DNA of 7,493 nucleotides, taken from Treponema sp. (GTDB lineage Bacteria; Spirochaetota; Spirochaetia; Treponematales; Treponemataceae). The position numbers and the translations under genes are program-made. This document shows positions 3,823-7,493 of the stretch, in pieces. The DNA lies in the NCBI GenBank assembly GCA_024400915.1, contig JAKSLX010000041.1, positions 1 through 7,493 of the forward strand. Reading direction: 5' to 3'. Below the pieces are notes generated by a model, which was not told where the DNA came from, searched no databases, and saw only the letters and a list, made by a program, of their open reading frames with translations. Within the stretch, counting starts at the first letter, position 1; every line of letters begins with the position of its first letter.

Positions 3823-6393
3823 ATGAACAAAACTTTAGAACAAATTGATTACTACACTATAAGAGACTCTGTGGCCGATTGTGCCATTTCTGAAGAAGGG
3901 AAAAATTATCTTCTGAGACGTGAACCGTATCACGATGCAGCAAAAATCGAGCATCTGAAAAATGCCAGCCGTGAATGGGAAAGATTCATGTCACGAACAA
4001 ACTCCCTGCCCTTCGGGCCATGGGAGCCGGTCTATCCCTTAATTCCGGTCATTCACGCAACAGGCTCTGCCCTGACACTTCAGCAGCTCTACGCATTAGG
4101 ACAATTCTGTAACGAAGCAAAACGTGTAACCGATTCTGTAAAAGAAAAAGAAATAGAACTGGAATTCAAAGTACTTCCCGAAGAAACTGCAAAACTTATG
4201 GATCTGTCAGATGCTTGGAAAATCATTTTCCGCATTCTTACTCCCGACGGAGAACTTCGCGACCTTCCTGAAATTCAGGCAATCCGAAAACAGATAGCAG
4301 ACCTTAATCAAAAAATCAAAATGATTATGCACCGTTACTGCACTGACAACAAGCTTAGCGATATTCTGGAAAGCAATGTTCCTGTTCTTAAAAACGGACG
4401 TCAGGTTCTTGCAGTCCGAGCAGGTCAGCAGAACAAAATCAAAGGTCTTGTTCATGAAGTTTCAGTTTCAGGACGTACGGTTTATGTAGAACCGGAAGAT
4501 TCTGTTTACGCAACAAACGAACTTATCGAAAAAGAATATGAACTTCAGGAAGAAATCAAAAAGATTCTGATTAAAACGACAGAAGAGCTTCAGCCTTCTA
4601 TTCCCGCATTCCGCGAAAATATCCCGCTCATGAACTTTTTTGATGCCACATGGGCTGCCGCAAAATGGGGAAAAGAAAACGAATGTGTTTACGCTTTACC
4701 ATGCTCAACAACGGAAGAACTTCCTCAAAGTCAGAAAAACAACACTGACAACCAATTGTCAATTTCATCAGAACCGCCTCTCCTCTTGAACGCACGTCAT
4801 CCGCTTTTAGGCGAACGCTGTGTACCGATCACAATCCGCTTCATGGACGGAAAACGAGTTCTCATTATTACAGGACCAAACACAGGTGGTAAGACAGTTT
4901 CTCTAAAAACTTTCGCTTTGCTTTCCATGCTGAACCAGAGCGGATTCCCGGTTCCAGCCGGCGAAGGAACACGTCTTCCTGTCTTTGAAAATATTTATGC
5001 CGATATTGGAGATGAACAGAGCCTGGACCAGAGCCTTTCTACATTTTCAGGTCACATGAAGAACATTGCTAAAGCTGTAAAAAAAGCAGGACCTGCATCT
5101 CTGGTTCTTCTGGACGAACTTGGAAGCGGAACAGACCCTCAGGAAGGAACAGCTCTTTCAATGAGTGTGCTGGACCATCTGATTGAACGACAGGCTTTTG
5201 TACTTGTTACAACTCATATGGGAATCCTGAAAAACTACGGCTACACAAATCCTCACTGTATCAATGCCTCAGTTGAATTCAATACTGATACTCTTGCCCC
5301 GAGCTACCACCTTCTTATGGGAGTTCCTGGTGAAAGCCACGCATTGGACATTGCAGCAAAATCAGGACTTCCGCACTTTATTGTAAAAAATGCAAAACAT
5401 TACATCGCAACCGAGCAGACTGACGTTTCAGCATTAATCAAAGGTCTTTCAAAAAAGCATTCCGAACTTGATAAGCTTCGAAACGCAACTGAAAAAGAAG
5501 CTCAGGCTCAGGAAGAAAAAGGTCTTCGACTTGCAGAAAAAGAAGTTCAGCTTCGCCGTAAGGAACATGAACTTAAGAACAACAAAACCCGCGAACTTGA
5601 TGAATTCATGCGTCAGTCCCGCCGCGAACTTGAAAACCTGGTGCGCCAGATTCGCGAAGGCGAAATTACCCGCGATAAAACTGTAAGTGTAAAACAGTAC
5701 ATTGCAGAACTTGAAGCAAACGGTCACAGACTGGAAGAAGAACTTGAAGCAGAAGAAGAAAAAATCCGCGAAGCCGAAATTGAAGTTCAGAAAGCTTCTG
5801 AAAAAATCAGAACTTCTCATAAAAAAACAAAGAAGAGAATGAAACTTTCTGAAGCCCTTAAATATGCAGAAAGTGCGCCGACCCCTTCTGAAAAAACTGA
5901 TACAAAATCAAAAGGCGGTGCAAAAGAAACTGTACCTCTGACATTTGCGCCGGGAGTTGAAGTTGAAGTGGGCGCCATGAAAAACCGTGGAACCCTTGTT
6001 GAAAAAGACAAGAAAGGAAACTGGGTTGTTCAGTTTGGAAGCGTTCGCATGACTGCAAAAGAAAAAGACATTCGTCTTGTAAAAGGTCCTTCAGTTGGAA
6101 GTCCGACAGTTTCTGTTGTGGTAGAGAAAGCAGAAGCCGACAATGAATATCCTCAGTTTGAACTCCGTCTTCTTGGAATGTATGCCGATGAAGCCATCCG
6201 GGCTCTGGAACACCAGCTTGACTTATGCGCGATCCACAACTTCCCGCGTTTCAGCATTGTCCACGGAAAAGGAAGCGGCGTTCTTCAGCAGGCAGTACAC
6301 GACTATCTGAGCCATTATCACGGGGTAAAAGAATTCAGCTTTGCTCCACCAGAAGACGGCGGATTCGGGAAGACATATGTTGTGCTTCGTTAG
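3823..6393 (+). CDS. mutS2: MutS2 family ATPase with coiled coil, KOW-like and C-terminal Smr domains
   Basis: MutS2 proteins are MutS-like ATPases without the mismatch-recognition domain. Known members suppress homologous recombination, and in Bacillus a relative rescues collided ribosomes. The 856 residues show a MutS core and clamp (about 1-300), Walker A GPNTGGKT (351-358), the signature DIGDEQSLDQSLSTFSGHM (394-412), Walker B LVLLDE (427-432), TTH (463-465), a Glu/Lys-rich coiled coil (about 540-690), a KOW-like segment (about 710-755) and an Smr domain (about 777-856). In Smr, HGKGSG (814-819) is intact, but the usual LDLRG reads LRLLG (781-785), losing both Asp and Arg. Residues about 303-316 form a low-complexity loop encoded by DNA resembling the intergenic heptamer repeat. 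The protein is about 70 residues longer than the B. subtilis one. A terminator separates it from purM, so it is probably transcribed on its own. Confidence 0.96.
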   Translation: MNKTLEQIDYYTIRDSVADCAISEEGKNYLLRREPYHDAAKIEHLKNASREWERFMSRTNSLPFGPWEPVYPLIPVIHATGSALTLQQLYALGQFCNEAKRVTDSVKEKEIELEFKVLPEETAKLMDLSDAWKIIFRILTPDGELRDLPEIQAIRKQIADLNQKIKMIMHRYCTDNKLSDILESNVPVLKNGRQVLAVRAGQQNKIKGLVHEVSVSGRTVYVEPEDSVYATNELIEKEYELQEEIKKILIKTTEELQPSIPAFRENIPLMNFFDATWAAAKWGKENECVYALPCSTTEELPQSQKNNTDNQLSISSEPPLLLNARHPLLGERCVPITIRFMDGKRVLIITGPNTGGKTVSLKTFALLSMLNQSGFPVPAGEGTRLPVFENIYADIGDEQSLDQSLSTFSGHMKNIAKAVKKAGPASLVLLDELGSGTDPQEGTALSMSVLDHLIERQAFVLVTTHMGILKNYGYTNPHCINASVEFNTDTLAPSYHLLMGVPGESHALDIAAKSGLPHFIVKNAKHYIATEQTDVSALIKGLSKKHSELDKLRNATEKEAQAQEEKGLRLAEKEVQLRRKEHELKNNKTRELDEFMRQSRRELENLVRQIREGEITRDKTVSVKQYIAELEANGHRLEEELEAEEEKIREAEIEVQKASEKIRTSHKKTKKRMKLSEALKYAESAPTPSEKTDTKSKGGAKETVPLTFAPGVEVEVGAMKNRGTLVEKDKKGNWVVQFGSVRMTAKEKDIRLVKGPSVGSPTVSVVVEKAEADNEYPQFELRLLGMYADEAIRALEHQLDLCAIHNFPRFSIVHGKGSGVLQQAVHDYLSHYHGVKEFSFAPPEDGGFGKTYVVLR

Positions 6394-6624
6394 CACTTCG
6401 CACAACATTTGCTTAGTGGAAGTTATTTAAGGCAGCGCGCATATAGCGCGCTTGGAGCATACGTCGTCCTGCGCTAGCGCTTGGACTCCGTTTGCTTATA
6501 GGAAATTATTTAAGTCGCCGCGGGACGCGGCTTGAGCATACGTCGTCCTGCGCTAGCGCTCCGCAACGAAGTGAGGACCCGCGCCTCTTGAGGCACATTT
6601 TCCGTTGCTGGGCCCTATATCAAA
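6377..6624. repeat. Multi-hairpin element, copy C, partly duplicated and left-truncated
   Basis: It opens with a 9-bp perfect stem ATGTTGTGC (6377-6385)/GCACAACAT (6400-6408) whose loop contains the mutS2 stop codon. Two tandem modules follow, from 6408 and 6491. Each has TTTGCTTA, TTATTTAA, a GC-rich hairpin (AGCGCGC-ATATA-GCGCGCT in the first, GCCGC...GCGGC in the second), GAGCATACGTCGTCCT and the palindrome GCGCTAGCGC (6471-6480, 6550-6559). The end CACATTTTCCGTTGCTGGGCCC-like stretch plus TATATCAAA (to 6624) corresponds to the right end of copies A and B. The matching left end is absent. It fills most of the gap between mutS2 and guaA and holds no gene. Confidence 0.8.
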
Positions 6625-6630
6625 CCACCT

Positions 6631-6733
6631 GGCGCCCACGGACGGGCGCCGAGACTTACGCGAGTTTGCGTTAAGCCGAGCGTGCGCAGGCAGCAAACTC
6701 GCCAAGCAAAACCGGCATGGACGCCGGTTTTGC
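6631..6733. repeat. Cluster of three perfect hairpins next to the guaA stop codon
   Basis: Hairpin 1 is GGCGCCC-ACGGAC-GGGCGCC (6631-6650). Hairpin 2 pairs GCGAGTTTGC (6660-6669) with GCAAACTCGC (6693-6702) around a 23-base loop. Hairpin 3 is GCAAAACCGGC-ATGGAC-GCCGGTTTTGC (6706-6733). All stems are mismatch-free. The loops of hairpins 1 and 3 share A(C/T)GGAC. The set ends one base before the guaA stop. Confidence 0.85.
6706..6733 (-). terminator. Likely bidirectional terminator between mutS2 and guaA
   Basis: The 11-bp stem GCAAAACCGGC/GCCGGTTTTGC starts one base after the guaA stop. Read from guaA, a GC core ACCGGC/GCCGGT is followed by TTTGCTT; read from mutS2 it is followed by TTTGCGT. 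A-tract and T-tract on opposite sides of a GC stem suit convergent genes. The T-run is short, so strength is uncertain. Confidence 0.6.
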
Positions 6734-6734
6734 G

Positions 6735-7493
6735 TCACTCCCAACCAAACGTTGCAGGCGGTTTGTTTGTTGCGTCAAAGTAAAGTGCGTCTACAAATGG
6801 AAGAGCCGCAATTTCGTGAACGATTTTATCAAGGAGATCCAGAGGAAGCTGTGCAAAACGTGCAGTCATAACATCTTCTGAACATACAGGGCGAAGAACA
6901 AAACTTGTACGGTCTGCACTTGTTGCATATGGAAGAGTAATTGTCAGGTGCTGGAAGATTTTGTCATACCATCCTGATTCATGAAGATTTGTAAGGACAA
7001 TGTTGTCGGCTTCGCGAAGCTGATCCAGTCTGTCTTTTGTACAGTATCCTTTCTGAAGTTTCAGGTCTTCATCTTTTACGCCAGGCTTCTGCCAGAGTTT
7101 AATCAAAGTTCTGTTCAGATATGTTGAAGAGTTTGTAATGTTACTTGAACAGGCTTCAACTTTGTCCCACATTTTTGGAACGTGACAGAATCCATTTTCA
7201 TCCTGCTTGAATGCAAGAACAGCCGGGAAACGGTAAGTACGGAAATCACCCTGAACACCAACTGAGCGGACAGGAAGAACAGAACGAACCATATCAGCCA
7301 TGCAGTGTTCGCAGAATTCTGTAATGTTCATTTCCTGAATTTCTTTCTGTGCCTTTGGAAGTTCTTCCAGGTCTTTTTCTGACTGAACGCCTTCTGAACA
7401 GAGAACGTTGATTGAAAGTCCAGGTCCCGGGAAAGGATGACGCATAACAAGGTCATCTGAAAGTCCAAGCTTTTTACCGATAGCACGAACTTC
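6735..7493 (-). CDS. guaA: GMP synthase (glutamine-hydrolysing), C-terminal part, long form
   Basis: GuaA aminates XMP to GMP with ATP and glutamine, the last step of guanine nucleotide synthesis. Only 252 C-terminal residues are here; the frame runs off the right edge of the window, so the amidotransferase domain and most of the ATP-pyrophosphatase domain are outside. Counting from the window edge, LSDDLVMRHPFPGPGL (about 11-26) is the end of the synthetase core. The dimerisation domain follows, ending in KPPATFGWE, close to the family's KPPATIEWE end. About 235 residues follow RHPFPGPGL's first Arg, against roughly 120 in E. coli. The extra part contains its own LPVRSVGVQGDFRTYRF block before LREADNIV, as in the two-lobed dimerisation domain of human GMP synthetase. 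The gene converges on mutS2 and ends beside a hairpin cluster. Identity is firm; the long-form reading is from memory of family sequences. Confidence 0.96.
   Translation of the reverse strand, partial: EVRAIGKKLGLSDDLVMRHPFPGPGLSINVLCSEGVQSEKDLEELPKAQKEIQEMNITEFCEHCMADMVRSVLPVRSVGVQGDFRTYRFPAVLAFKQDENGFCHVPKMWDKVEACSSNITNSSTYLNRTLIKLWQKPGVKDEDLKLQKGYCTKDRLDQLREADNIVLTNLHESGWYDKIFQHLTITLPYATSADRTSFVLRPVCSEDVMTARFAQLPLDLLDKIVHEIAALPFVDALYFDATNKPPATFGWE

Noticed and set aside
5449..5820. Antisense frame rich in Phe opposite mutS2
   Set aside because: It is the shadow of the Glu/Lys-rich coiled coil on the other strand.
6492..6871. Plus-strand open frames in the mutS2-guaA gap and over the guaA end
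   Set aside because: They cover repeat modules, hairpins and the guaA gene in the wrong strand; no start signal or family resemblance.

Overview
The window looks like chromosomal DNA from a moderately AT-rich bacterium. My best guess is a spirochaete of the Treponema group, from codon style, the long-form GuaA and the AT-rich heptamer repeats between genes. That guess rests on memory of such genomes, not on a search, so treat it as moderate to low confidence.

Five protein genes are present. A short-chain dehydrogenase (311-1057, minus) is divergent from purE (1754-2248, plus). purE is followed by purM (2392-3483, plus), probably in one transcript that ends at a strong intrinsic terminator (3535-3589). 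mutS2 (3823-6393, plus) follows and converges on guaA (6735 to the window edge, minus), whose 5' part lies outside the window. Three of the five genes (purE, purM, guaA) belong to purine nucleotide synthesis: PurM makes AIR, PurE makes CAIR, and GuaA converts XMP to GMP. mutS2 is a recombination or ribosome-rescue factor, and the dehydrogenase has no visible link to purines.

The spacers between genes are the unusual part; almost all are built from repeats. Region 1-310 holds a perfect heptamer array, a small hairpin repeat and a second, degenerate heptamer array that ends exactly at the dehydrogenase stop codon. Region 1058-1753 holds a roughly 230-nt imperfect palindrome, three copies of a 20-mer, and a multi-hairpin element (copy A). 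The purE-purM gap is filled by a GC-rich hairpin element. Region 3484-3822 holds another heptamer array starting one base after the purM stop, the terminator, and copy B of the multi-hairpin element. Region 6394-6734 holds a partly duplicated copy C and then three consecutive perfect hairpins next to the guaA stop.

The strongest lead is the A/B/C family. Copies A and B have conserved ends that form a perfect 12-bp closing stem. Sequence differences between A and B in one arm are matched by compensating differences in the other arm, so the fold appears to have been maintained. The interiors are mosaics of interchangeable hairpin modules.
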